A DNA stretch of 10,768 nucleotides, from positions 1 through 10,768 of the forward strand of contig QFQB01000071.1 in NCBI GenBank assembly GCA_003241475.1, in the 5' to 3' direction. Each line of letters begins with the position of its first letter. The first letter of the stretch is position 1. The position numbers and the translations under genes are program-made. Shown in pieces: positions 1 through 6,593 of this stretch. This stretch comes from Micavibrio aeruginosavorus (lineage in GTDB: Bacteria > Pseudomonadota > Alphaproteobacteria > Micavibrionales > Micavibrionaceae). Below the pieces are notes generated by a model. It searched no databases and was not told the origin of the DNA. It saw only the letters and a list, made by a program, of their open reading frames with translations.

Positions 1-1327
1 GAAGATGCGTCTCCCATGGCAGGAAGGCGATCAACGCGCCGCAGGATAAAACCCCCAGAACCGGTAATAAAATTCCAAACGGCATTTTGAAGGGCCGCGG
101 CAGATCTGGGTGATGCTTGCGTACGAAAATCACGCCGCCGCAGACCAGAACAAAGGCTGCGAGCGTGCCGATATTCACAAGTTCTGCCAGAGCTCCGAAA
201 GGCACAAAGCCTGCCATCGCCGCCATCAACATGCCGCAGATAATGGTGGTGCGAACGGGCGTCTGCGTCTTTTCGGAGACTTTGGCGAAGTAAGGAGAAA
301 TCAGCCCGTCGCGGGAGATGCCAAGGATCACACGGGTTAGAGCGTAATACAGAACCAACATCACGGTGGTCAGGCCTGTCACGACGCCTGTTGCAACGAG
401 CGCGCCTGCCCAATCCTTACCAAGCAACAGCAAGGCATGTGTAACCGGTGAGGGAACATTCAATTGGTCGTACTTGACCACGCCGGTCAAAAGGCCGGAC
501 ACGATGATATAAATGACCGTACAGAAAACGAGGCTGGCCAGAATACCGATGGGCACGTCTTTTTGCGGATTTTTGGCTTCTTCTACAGCCGTAGAGACCG
601 CATCAAAACCAACGTAGGCAAAGAAGACGAGGGATGCACCTGCCAGAATACCAATCGGTTTTCCGTTCGCATCATGGTCAAACCAGCCAAAAGGCATAAA
701 CGGAGACCAGTTTTCCGGACTGACATTAAACAGGGCGACACCGATAAAGACGGCAATAGTCAGCAATTTGATAAACACCATCGCAGCGTTCAGTTTCGCG
801 CTTTCTTTTACGCCCATAATCAAAAGTCCCATCAGGATTAGAATAATTCCTGCGGCCGGCAGGTTCACGATCCCAGGATTTTCAACAAATGGCCCGCGCA
901 TGAGGTAATCGGGAAGAGGAGCGCCGACGGCGGTGAGCGCGTTGTTGAAATAACCGCTCCAACCCACGGCGACAGCGGCGACGGAGACGCCGTACTCCAA
1001 AATCAAATCCCAGCCGATGATCCAAGCGATCATCTCGCCGAAGGCCGCATAGGAATAACCATAGGCCGAACCACAGCCGCCGACACTGGACGCCAGTTCT
1101 GCATAGGCCAATGCCGCAAAGGTGCAAGCCGCGCCCGCCACAACGAAGGAGAGCACAACGGCGGGGCCGGATTGCAAAGCCGCGGCATGACCGGTGAGGA
1201 CAAAAATGCCCGTCCCGATAATCGCGCCAATGCCTAGCAATGTGAGGTCGAACGCGCTTAGGACTTTTTTCAAATCCTGATTGTGCAGGTCGGCGTTCAG
1301 CAATTTGCGGCGGAATAATTGCGACAT
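1..1327 (-). CDS. APC-family amino-acid permease (CAT/YfnA type), 3' end outside window
   Basis: A polytopic inner-membrane transporter of the amino acid-polyamine-organocation superfamily. It most resembles the bacterial cationic-amino-acid-transporter branch (YfnA, GkApcT), which takes up amino acids by proton symport. About 442 codons are visible. The reading starts MSQLFRRKLLNADLH, and TM1 carries the substrate-binding glycine motif GIGAIIGTGIFVLTG at roughly residues 32-46. Later diagnostic stretches are FAALAYAELASSVGGCGSAY, the TM6 segment FFAYVGFDAVSTAVEEAKNPQ, and YYALTRVILGISRDG. The visible end FLPWETH corresponds to the last loop before the final helix of family members, so only some 25-30 residues are missing beyond base 1. 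ATG at 1327-1325 is preceded by AAGGGG seven bases upstream, a good ribosome binding site. The substrate cannot be fixed from sequence; cationic or broad neutral amino acids are both possible. It is divergent from the small gene that begins near 1474. Confidence 0.93.
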   Translation of the reverse strand, partial: MSQLFRRKLLNADLHNQDLKKVLSAFDLTLLGIGAIIGTGIFVLTGHAAALQSGPAVVLSFVVAGAACTFAALAYAELASSVGGCGSAYGYSYAAFGEMIAWIIGWDLILEYGVSVAAVAVGWSGYFNNALTAVGAPLPDYLMRGPFVENPGIVNLPAAGIILILMGLLIMGVKESAKLNAAMVFIKLLTIAVFIGVALFNVSPENWSPFMPFGWFDHDANGKPIGILAGASLVFFAYVGFDAVSTAVEEAKNPQKDVPIGILASLVFCTVIYIIVSGLLTGVVKYDQLNVPSPVTHALLLLGKDWAGALVATGVVTGLTTVMLVLYYALTRVILGISRDGLISPYFAKVSEKTQTPVRTTIICGMLMAAMAGFVPFGALAELVNIGTLAAFVLVCGGVIFVRKHHPDLPRPFKMPFGILLPVLGVLSCGALIAFLPWETHL

Positions 1328-1379
1328 GTTCAAACCCCTTGTTTCTATGTCTTTTTTGTATGGCTGGAATGCTTATACA

Positions 1380-1408
1380 ACCATAAAAGCCTTTTGGCGG
1401 GCGCTCAA
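1380..1408 (-). promoter_or_regulatory. Candidate sigma-70-type promoter of the amino-acid permease
   Basis: On the minus strand TTGAGC (1408-1403) and TATGGT (1385-1380) are separated by exactly 17 bases, 52 bases before the permease ATG. A second -10-like TATAAG lies a few bases downstream. Matches to consensus are only moderate, so this is a candidate rather than a firm call. Confidence 0.3.
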
Positions 1409-1473
1409 GTCTTTAATCCGGCAGAGAAAACTCTTTATTGACATATTATTCAATAATCTTTAAGGCATACTCC

Positions 1474-1848
1474 ATGCGGCGACTAAAGCTTTTCAGTTCA
1501 TTTGTGCAAGTTAGCGGTGCGCACGCTCCGTTAGGTGGCACAATTCCAACAGGAAAACATCTTGTTTCCATGTCAACGCTAGAAATAGATCTTCGTCATC
1601 CCGATCCCGAATTTATGCCATGGTGCGAAAATGCGGGCTGTTATCGGGTTTATAAGCCATACCCACATTACAGTATGGTGATCGAGACGGAAAAGCTGGA
1701 ATCGCTGGAAAGCGCGGCGCGTGAAAAATTCTGCGTGGAGTCTTTCAATGAAGTGAAGCGTAGTCTGGCTGTTTGCGAACCAGACTACAAAATATATGGT
1801 AGTGGTATTATGGATGTTAGAACGCACATGGATGTTTACACGCGCTAG
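1474..1848 (+). CDS. Small hypothetical protein, 124 aa, family unknown
   Basis: I do not recognise this protein. It is hydrophilic with no signal peptide or membrane helix. It has four cysteines, two of them in CENAGC, and an acidic/basic middle part rich in Glu, Lys and Ser. Codon choice from 1570 onward (GAA, CTG, GTG, GCG) looks like that of the neighbouring genes, and the frame stops with TAG only three bases before the end of motB on the opposite strand. That is how real convergent genes pack. The start is uncertain. ATG 1474 has TAAGG eight bases upstream; ATG 1570 gives a 92-residue protein that holds all of the coding-like part but has only a distant AGGA; a TTG at 1438 extends the frame further. 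A perfect TTGACA sits at 1438-1443, but no good -10 is placed 17 bases after it. Confidence 0.5.
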   Translation: MRRLKLFSSFVQVSGAHAPLGGTIPTGKHLVSMSTLEIDLRHPDPEFMPWCENAGCYRVYKPYPHYSMVIETEKLESLESAAREKFCVESFNEVKRSLAVCEPDYKIYGSGIMDVRTHMDVYTR

Positions 1849-1851
1849 AAT

Positions 1852-2586
1852 CTACTTCTTCTGCTTTTCTATTTTTTCCAGACGAATAACAACGCGGCGG
1901 TTTTGTGCCTGATTATCAGGAATTGGATTTCCTGCTGTGTCGCGATTGGGGACTTTGGGGTTGCTGTCCGCAAATCCCACAGCGCGAAGACGGGAGGCCG
2001 GCACTCCAAGATCAATCAAAGAGCGCACCACAGAGGCCGCGCGTGCGCTGGAAAGTTCCCAGTTTGACGGGAATTGCGCTGTCTTGATCGGGCTGTCGTC
2101 TGTATAACCTTCGACCGAGATATTATAGTCCTTGTATTCATTGGACATCAGCGAAGGCTGTAGCTCGGCCAGAACTTTAACGCCGTCCTCGCTCAGATTG
2201 GCGGCGCCGACGGGGAAAAAGGGCGCGCTGTTCATTTCAATGGTCGTGATGCGGTCGCCCTTTTGCACTTCCACATCCTTGTTCTGCGGAAAGCGGTCAA
2301 CGATGGAGGGTAATGCTTCGAACATATCATCGCTCGAGACAGGCGTGTCTTTGTCTGCTTCGGGAAGGTTATATTGTCCTTTCATCCTTGCGGATTCGCC
2401 ACCGGAAAATTGTTCGACAACTTTTTCCTTGGCTTCTTCGAATTTTTTTTCATCGGGAACAGTGATGGCCAGGAACACGGCAAAAAAACAGAGCAGTAGC
2501 GTGATCATATCCGCATAGGTCATCAGCCAGTCATCGACATGGGCCTCTTCCTGACTCGCTTTGCGGTTTTTCCAGTAAGCGCTCAC
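1852..2586 (-). CDS. motB: Flagellar motor stator protein MotB
   Basis: Stator subunit that anchors the MotA/MotB ion channel to peptidoglycan. The 244 residues read as a short cytoplasmic N-terminus, one transmembrane helix at about residues 20-40 (WLMTYADMITLLLCFF), a periplasmic linker, and an OmpA-like peptidoglycan-binding domain from about residue 150. Asp26 in YADMITLL is the position of the essential ion-binding Asp32 of E. coli MotB. The OmpA part shows VEGYTDDSPI, NWELSSARAASVVRSL and the terminal NRRVVIRL typical of the fold. The start is GTG at 2586, whose bases overlap the motA TGA stop (GTGA), so the two are translationally coupled. The protein is shorter than E. coli MotB (308 aa), within the range of Bacillus MotB. 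A PomB-like Na+ stator is possible; PomB/MotB cannot be separated on this subunit alone. Confidence 0.93.
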   Translation of the reverse strand: MSAYWKNRKASQEEAHVDDWLMTYADMITLLLCFFAVFLAITVPDEKKFEEAKEKVVEQFSGGESARMKGQYNLPEADKDTPVSSDDMFEALPSIVDRFPQNKDVEVQKGDRITTIEMNSAPFFPVGAANLSEDGVKVLAELQPSLMSNEYKDYNISVEGYTDDSPIKTAQFPSNWELSSARAASVVRSLIDLGVPASRLRAVGFADSNPKVPNRDTAGNPIPDNQAQNRRVVIRLEKIEKQKK

Positions 2587-3395
2587 AGATCCACCTGCGT
2601 GTAGCGGTTGTCGAGATCATAATGCGTGTCAAAGCTGAGGAAGCTGTTCAGATGATCCTGGATGTATCGCGGCGAACGGTTGGCCACCAGTAGCACAAGA
2701 CCTTCGGTGATAAGCTGGTTGCGAAAACGCAAGGCTTCCTGCTTTTGCTGCTGTTTGGCGCTGGCGGGCATGTAGACCATACGCGCCGTGACAACGCCGT
2801 AAAGCGTGGCGAGCAAGGAGATGGCAAGACCCGCGCCGATTCCGGACATGTCGCCTTGCAGATCGCCGAGCATGATAACCATCCCGACGAGCGTTCCCAC
2901 CATCCCGAACGCCGGCGCGTGGGATGCCATAGCCATCAGGATGCGCGACGGGATGATGGCCCGCTCATAGGCGGCATCGGCTGCCGTTTCCATCATTTTG
3001 CGCACATCTTCGGGCGGATAGTTGGAGACGACCATATCAATCCCGTAGCGCACGAACGGATCGCGGATCGTGCCGCGGCCTGTTTCGTTTTCAAGGCCCA
3101 GCAGACCGCGTTCCTTGACGATGCGCGCCCAGCCGATGATTTCGATCAGGTCTTTTTGCAAATTCTGGTGCGTGGTTTCCGCACGGCGGAACATCAGGCC
3201 GATAGAGCGTAAAGCTTCCATCACATACTCGGCCTCGAAGCTCATGAAGGCAACGGCAAGCGAGCCGCCGATGACGATCATCAGTCCTTCAATGCTGACG
3301 AACCCGAGAAGATTATTCGTGCCGATCAGGATGGCGGTCAGGATAAGGAGGAAACCGATGGCGGCGCCTGCGATGGAAGCTCTGGAAAACTGCAT
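2583..3395 (-). CDS. motA: Flagellar motor stator protein MotA (PomA/MotA family)
   Basis: Inner-membrane stator subunit that forms the ion channel around MotB and pushes on FliG. From ATG 3395 it is 270 residues with four membrane helices. TM1 starts just after MQFSRAS and TM2 around SIEGLMIVIGG. The cytoplasmic loop carries the charged segment KERGLLGLE, which aligns with the rotor-contact region of E. coli MotA (R90/E98). TM3 reads APAFGMVGTLVGM with the conserved proline (P161), and TM4 reads LAISLLATLYG followed by the second conserved proline in MPASAKQ (P210). The start is debatable. ATG 3395 matches the usual family N-terminus but has only a weak GAGAG three bases upstream. A TTG at 3440 would add 15 hydrophilic residues and has AGGA eleven bases upstream. 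It is transcribed with motB through the GTGA overlap. Threonines in TM3 and TM4 resemble PomA. Confidence 0.93.
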   Translation of the reverse strand: MQFSRASIAGAAIGFLLILTAILIGTNNLLGFVSIEGLMIVIGGSLAVAFMSFEAEYVMEALRSIGLMFRRAETTHQNLQKDLIEIIGWARIVKERGLLGLENETGRGTIRDPFVRYGIDMVVSNYPPEDVRKMMETAADAAYERAIIPSRILMAMASHAPAFGMVGTLVGMVIMLGDLQGDMSGIGAGLAISLLATLYGVVTARMVYMPASAKQQQKQEALRFRNQLITEGLVLLVANRSPRYIQDHLNSFLSFDTHYDLDNRYTQVDL

Positions 3396-3494
3396 GATCT
3401 CTCGTTGTTGGGTCGGCGTTGTCTTTTTTGCGATATGCAATCACCATACCATCCTGTTAACCACTTTTAAATCCTCAATCATTTGATTTTCCAG

Positions 3495-3523
3495 ATTGTT
3501 ATTGAGAGGGTTGGAACCATCAA
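3495..3523 (-). promoter_or_regulatory. Weak candidate promoter for motA-motB
   Basis: On the minus strand TTGATG (3523-3518) is followed after 17 bases by AACAAT (3500-3495). Each hexamer matches the sigma-70 consensus at four of six positions. It shares bases with the candidate promoter on the other strand, so the two divergent transcripts may compete. No sigma-28 class flagellar promoter was recognised here. Confidence 0.2.
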
Positions 3524-3538
3524 GCGGGAGCGTTGGTT
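3513..3538 (+). promoter_or_regulatory. Possible EcfG (general stress) promoter of the small charged protein
   Basis: GGAAC at 3513-3517 is followed after 17 bases by GGTT at 3535-3538. The alphaproteobacterial EcfG general-stress sigma factor recognises GGAAC, a 16-17 base spacer, and CGTT or similar, so the -35 is exact and the -10 is one base off. A transcript starting near 3545 would carry the strong ribosome binding site at 3567-3572. The call depends on the host being alphaproteobacterial. Confidence 0.3.
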
Positions 3539-3578
3539 TGAGGTATATAAACATAATTATCCCGGAAAGGAGAAACCC

Positions 3579-3854
3579 ATGCCTATTCAGCCCGCCGACA
3601 GTAGCGACCGCACAGCGCCAAAAGCCGCGTCCCCTGCTTTCGGCAAGAAGAAAGCGAAGGACAATCAGGCGAATTACGGTTTTAGCAATCAGGCTAGACT
3701 GGATACTCGCAAAGAGCGTACCGAAGAGCAGGAATATGCGGCCAACGGCCTGGCCAAAACGCAACGATATTCGTATGATCGTGTTGGGCAAAGTCATGAT
3801 GATTTGAACATTCGTCCGACAGACCACTCCGCAACGGAAGGCCGCGAGCTTTAA
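3579..3854 (+). CDS. Small charged, probably disordered protein, 91 aa
   Basis: I do not recognise a family. The gene is well supported. AAGGAG (3567-3572) stands six bases before ATG 3579, the best Shine-Dalgarno in the window, and the TAA is followed 25 bases later by a strong terminator, making a one-gene unit. The protein is very polar, with an Ala/Pro/Lys-rich N-terminal third ending in FGKKKAKDNQ. The rest is rich in Gln, Asn, Arg, Asp and Glu with isolated aromatics (NYGF, YAANG, RYSYDR). There are no cysteines, tryptophans, signal peptide or hydrophobic stretch, so it is likely intrinsically disordered and cytoplasmic. Starting further upstream at 3483 in the same frame is unlikely because that would ignore the ribosome binding site. 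Composition and the possible EcfG promoter would suit a small stress-associated or nucleic-acid-binding protein, but that is only inference. Confidence 0.7.
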   Translation: MPIQPADSSDRTAPKAASPAFGKKKAKDNQANYGFSNQARLDTRKERTEEQEYAANGLAKTQRYSYDRVGQSHDDLNIRPTDHSATEGREL

Positions 3855-3879
3855 AAAAATTCCAACAAAGCTTCATGAG

Positions 3880-3923
3880 AAGAAAGCAGGCTGCCCCTTT
3901 GCAGGGGCGGCCGCTTTCTTTAT
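3880..3923 (+). terminator. Strong rho-independent terminator
   Basis: A near-continuous hairpin. AAGAAAGC (3880-3887) pairs with GCTTTCTT (3913-3920); after one bulged A, GGCT pairs with GGCC including one G-U; GCCCCT (3893-3898) pairs with AGGGGC (3903-3908) across the loop TTGC. The 3' arm TTTCTTTAT supplies the U-rich run. It closes the small charged gene and separates it from fieF. Because the 5' arm is A-rich it could also act on the opposite strand, where nothing is transcribed nearby. Confidence 0.85.
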
Positions 3924-3926
3924 AGT
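3898..3926 (+). promoter_or_regulatory. Candidate promoter of the fieF-bioB operon, embedded in the terminator
   Basis: TTTGCA (3898-3903), in the loop region of the terminator hairpin, and TATAGT (3921-3926), immediately after it, are separated by 17 bases. TATAGT matches the -10 consensus at five of six positions and TTTGCA the -35 at four of six. A start about seven bases beyond the -10 would fall at or next to the fieF ATG at 3935, giving a leaderless or nearly leaderless mRNA. This fits the absence of any ribosome binding site there. Confidence 0.45.
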
Positions 3927-3934
3927 CTTGGCCC

Positions 3935-4861
3935 ATGGATGAAAAACAGATCGACCCCCAGATAGAACCGCGCTTTGCGATGATTGCCTCCTTTTGGGCG
4001 ATGGGCACGGTCACGCTTCTTATCTTCATCAAAGGCTATGCTTATTGGCGGTCGGATTCCGCTGCTGTACTTGCGACATTCACGGACTCTCTAACCGATG
4101 CTGCCATATCTCTTATTATGTTGCTGGCGCTTCGCTACTCTCTTCGCCCCGCCGATCACGATCATCGCCACGGTCATGGAAAAATGGAAGGGATCGCGGC
4201 GCTTTTTCAGGCGGCCTTTTTGGCGGCAGCCGCGCTCTTTTTGATTTTCGCTTCCATCAACCGCTTCTTTGAACCGCAGATTGTAACCGATCATATGGTC
4301 GGCATTACGGTCGCAGCGATTGCTATGGCGATGTCCGCTGTTCTGGTCACTGTGCAAAAATATTGCCTGAAGCGCGCGCCTTCATTGGCGATCGAAGCCG
4401 ACAATGCGCATTACAGCACCGACATCGCGCTGAATGGAAGCGTGATTGCCGCGCTTCTCGTCAGTTACTACAACGGCCCTACGTGGGTCGATCCGGCTTG
4501 CGCTGTTGCCATTGCGCTTTATTACGCTTTCACGGCGCGTAGCATTGCGCTACAGGCGACTGATATGCTGATGGACAAAGAGCTACCCGAAGCTGTGCGC
4601 ACAAAGATCAAGGAGATTATCAAACGCCATCCGGATATTTTGGGTTTTCATGATCTGCGCACCCGTAAATCCGGCATGGTGATCCATATTTCAATGGATG
4701 TGGAAATCGATCCGGAACTGACGTTGCACCACAGCCACGAAATCATCCGCGCGCTGGAGCATGATATTATTGATGATTTTCCCTACGCCGAAGTCATCAT
4801 TCATGCCGATCCTTTCGGCGATACACATGACTTGCGCCACAACGAAGGGGCTTTGCATTGA
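3935..4861 (+). CDS. fieF: Cation diffusion facilitator, FieF/YiiP type
   Basis: Inner-membrane dimeric antiporter that exports divalent metal (Zn2+, and Fe2+ in the FieF case) in exchange for protons. At 308 aa it matches E. coli YiiP (300 aa). All three YiiP metal sites are visible. Site A is D51 and D55 in TM2 (TDSLTD) with H159 and D163 in TM5 (HYSTD), an offset of six from YiiP D45/D49/H153/D157. Site B is D74, H77 and H81 in the loop PADHDHRHGHG, more histidine-rich than usual. The cytoplasmic domain site is H239 in FHDLRTR and H290/D292 in IHADP. Only the ATG at 3935 gives the normal N-terminus, and it lacks a ribosome binding site. The stop TGA overlaps the next gene's ATG by one base (TGATG), so it heads a coupled operon. 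Confidence 0.94.
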   Translation: MDEKQIDPQIEPRFAMIASFWAMGTVTLLIFIKGYAYWRSDSAAVLATFTDSLTDAAISLIMLLALRYSLRPADHDHRHGHGKMEGIAALFQAAFLAAAALFLIFASINRFFEPQIVTDHMVGITVAAIAMAMSAVLVTVQKYCLKRAPSLAIEADNAHYSTDIALNGSVIAALLVSYYNGPTWVDPACAVAIALYYAFTARSIALQATDMLMDKELPEAVRTKIKEIIKRHPDILGFHDLRTRKSGMVIHISMDVEIDPELTLHHSHEIIRALEHDIIDDFPYAEVIIHADPFGDTHDLRHNEGALH

Positions 4862-5811
4862 TGCCGGTGATTGTTGCGGATATTGGCGGAACACACACAA
4901 GGTTCGGTTTTTGGGAAAACGGGAGCCTCGATCTTTGTGAAAAGCTCAAGACGGCTGACTTTAAATCCATTCCTGAATCTATTGCAGTCTATCAGGAAAG
5001 GCACGGGTTACAGGGTATAAAAAAATTCGCTTTTGCCACGGCGGCCAATCCGTGGGCGGATGGGACATGGCATTTTACCAATCTGGCGGATCGTTCTTTC
5101 TCGATTGATGATATCAAACGAGCAGGCTTTTCTGTTCTGGCCGCTGAAGATGACTTTTCAGCAACGACGGCAGGTTGCCTGTCTTTATCCCCGCAGGACA
5201 AAAGCATTCTTAGTATTAAGGCCGCGGCAGGACGGGCAGGCGATCCGAAAATTGTTCTTGGTCCGGGCACGGGGTTGGGTATGGGATATGGCTTGCCAAA
5301 CAAGGATGGTTCTTTCCGTGTGCAAAAAGCCTATGGCGGCCATATGCTTTTCACGCCTTTGACCGATACTCATATTGAAATTTCAAGATCTGTTCAAAAA
5401 GAACGCAATCTACAAAGGCCGGTCGTGTTCGAAGACATCGCCTGCGGCAGCTCCTTTCCGGCCCTTTACAGGGCTTGTTGCTCTATCGCGGGCACAAAGC
5501 CTTCTGACAATTTTTTGGACGATCCCACCGATCCGGCCTTCGTCATGGCAAGCGATATATTCCATGAAGCGTTGGGTTTATTTGCCCATCTCTGCGTGGT
5601 CGCGATACACGGCTTTGGCGGCGTCATGATGAACGGCGGCTTTTTGGATGCCTTGATAGAACGTCAGTTGTGGCAAAAGGATAAGTTTCTTCAAGGCTTC
5701 CATCAAAAAGGCGTGCCTATTGTTGCCGAAGATATTTTGAATACGCCTATTTCCATTGTAACAGACACCTACATTTCCCTGATCGGTGTCGGAAGGATGA
5801 TAGATGCGTAG
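4861..5811 (+). CDS. glk: Glucokinase-family sugar kinase with altered glucose contacts
   Basis: ATP-dependent sugar kinase of the bacterial glucokinase family (Glk, PF02685), expected to make glucose 6-phosphate in the cytoplasm. 316 aa, close to E. coli Glk (321). Visible motifs are the phosphate-1 loop VADIGGTHTRF near the N-terminus, SFSIDDIKRAGF, the catalytic Asp in EDDFSAT (D98, aligned with E. coli D100), GPGTGLGMG, YGGHMLFTP with His161 (E. coli H160), Glu191 in FEDIACG (E. coli E187) and FGGVMMNGG. Two glucose-contact positions differ by my alignment: E. coli Asn99 is Asp97 here, and Glu157 of GEGGH is Tyr158. Glucose may therefore not be the preferred substrate. ATG 4861 has AAGGGG ten bases upstream; a TTG at 4858 would add one residue. 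It overlaps fieF by one base and the next gene by eight. Confidence 0.85.
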   Translation: MPVIVADIGGTHTRFGFWENGSLDLCEKLKTADFKSIPESIAVYQERHGLQGIKKFAFATAANPWADGTWHFTNLADRSFSIDDIKRAGFSVLAAEDDFSATTAGCLSLSPQDKSILSIKAAAGRAGDPKIVLGPGTGLGMGYGLPNKDGSFRVQKAYGGHMLFTPLTDTHIEISRSVQKERNLQRPVVFEDIACGSSFPALYRACCSIAGTKPSDNFLDDPTDPAFVMASDIFHEALGLFAHLCVVAIHGFGGVMMNGGFLDALIERQLWQKDKFLQGFHQKGVPIVAEDILNTPISIVTDTYISLIGVGRMIDA

Positions 5812-6592
5812 CGCCTATCTTACGATTGACGATTCTGCCTCTGAACGCACGGATGATCTCGTCGATTATCTTGTAAAAAAAGGAATACCCGCCGTTTTCT
5901 TCTGCTGGGGTGAGAATTTGGAAAAAAATCCCGCCGCTATGGTGCGCGCGGTTCAAAAGGGGTTTGTACTGGCCAATCACACCAATACGCACCAGCGTGC
6001 GAGCAACAACGATGCGGCTTTTACGATTGACGAGATCAAGCAATGCGAATTTTTGATCGACCGTATCTACAAAGAGGCAGGGGTAAAAAAGTCCCATAAA
6101 TATTTCCGCTACCCGCATGTCGATCGCGGCACGGGTGCGTGGGTTATTGATTATGATCAAGCTGATCCTCATACAAGGCAGGCAGTCATGGAAGAGATTG
6201 CGGATGGCGTGAACTTGCCCGACAAGAGCAAGCCGGCTACATCAGCATTTGAAAAAAAACAGCAACTACAGGATTATTTAAAGGGCGCAGGCTATACAAA
6301 TCCTTTTACCAAAGTCACGCATGACTGGTTCTGGTCCGGTGAAATGGGACAGGCCGTGGACTCGCTCTTTACCTATTCGAATGCGGACTGGATGATGTTG
6401 CCTCACCAGCTAGGAAAATGGCCTTATAAAACCGTGCAGGATTTAAAGCAAAAAGCCCGCAATAACCGCTGGTTGAACGAAGAAAACAGCGTTAGTCTGG
6501 TCCTCGCTCATGATAAAACGCTTATCGTCGATGTGACGATCGAATTGATCGACGATATGCTGGAAACCGGTCTGAAATTTCTGGAGATATAA
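5804..6592 (+). CDS. Polysaccharide deacetylase (CE4/NodB-fold) family protein
   Basis: 262 aa with the carbohydrate esterase 4 signature, a metal-dependent N- or O-deacetylase of amino-sugar polymers such as peptidoglycan or chitin-like chains. Motif 1 is TIDDSAS (D9 catalytic base, D10 metal ligand; the family norm is TFDDGPS). Motif 2 is NHTNTH (H59 and H63, metal ligands). Motif 3 is FRYPHVDRGTG (R102, P104, H105), and a late LVLAHD resembles motif 5. It begins directly with motif 1, with no signal peptide or membrane anchor, although most CE4 enzymes act outside the cytoplasm. The middle (residues about 112-200) has an insertion-like stretch rich in charged and Trp residues that I cannot assign. 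GGAAGGA six bases before ATG 5804 supports the start, which overlaps the kinase gene by eight bases; the next gene follows after one base. The substrate is unknown. Confidence 0.85.
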   Translation: MRSAYLTIDDSASERTDDLVDYLVKKGIPAVFFCWGENLEKNPAAMVRAVQKGFVLANHTNTHQRASNNDAAFTIDEIKQCEFLIDRIYKEAGVKKSHKYFRYPHVDRGTGAWVIDYDQADPHTRQAVMEEIADGVNLPDKSKPATSAFEKKQQLQDYLKGAGYTNPFTKVTHDWFWSGEMGQAVDSLFTYSNADWMMLPHQLGKWPYKTVQDLKQKARNNRWLNEENSVSLVLAHDKTLIVDVTIELIDDMLETGLKFLEI

Positions 6593-6593
6593 A

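Noticed and set aside
110..1230. Frames on both strands inside the permease gene
   Set aside because: They are shadows. The minus frame ending at 1327 gives a continuous APC transporter.
3441..3482. Minus-strand mini-frame reading MIEDLKVVNRMVW just before motA
   Set aside because: Its stop touches the TTG at 3440, which made a leader peptide conceivable, but there is no ribosome binding site or codon pattern to support it.
1905..3486. Plus-strand frames opposite motA and motB
   Set aside because: They have low-complexity or compositionally odd translations, and clear stator homology lies on the other strand.
3513..3534. GGAAC followed by CGTT as an exact EcfG promoter
   Set aside because: The spacing is 13 bases, too short for EcfG. 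The GGTT at 17 bases was kept instead, at low confidence.
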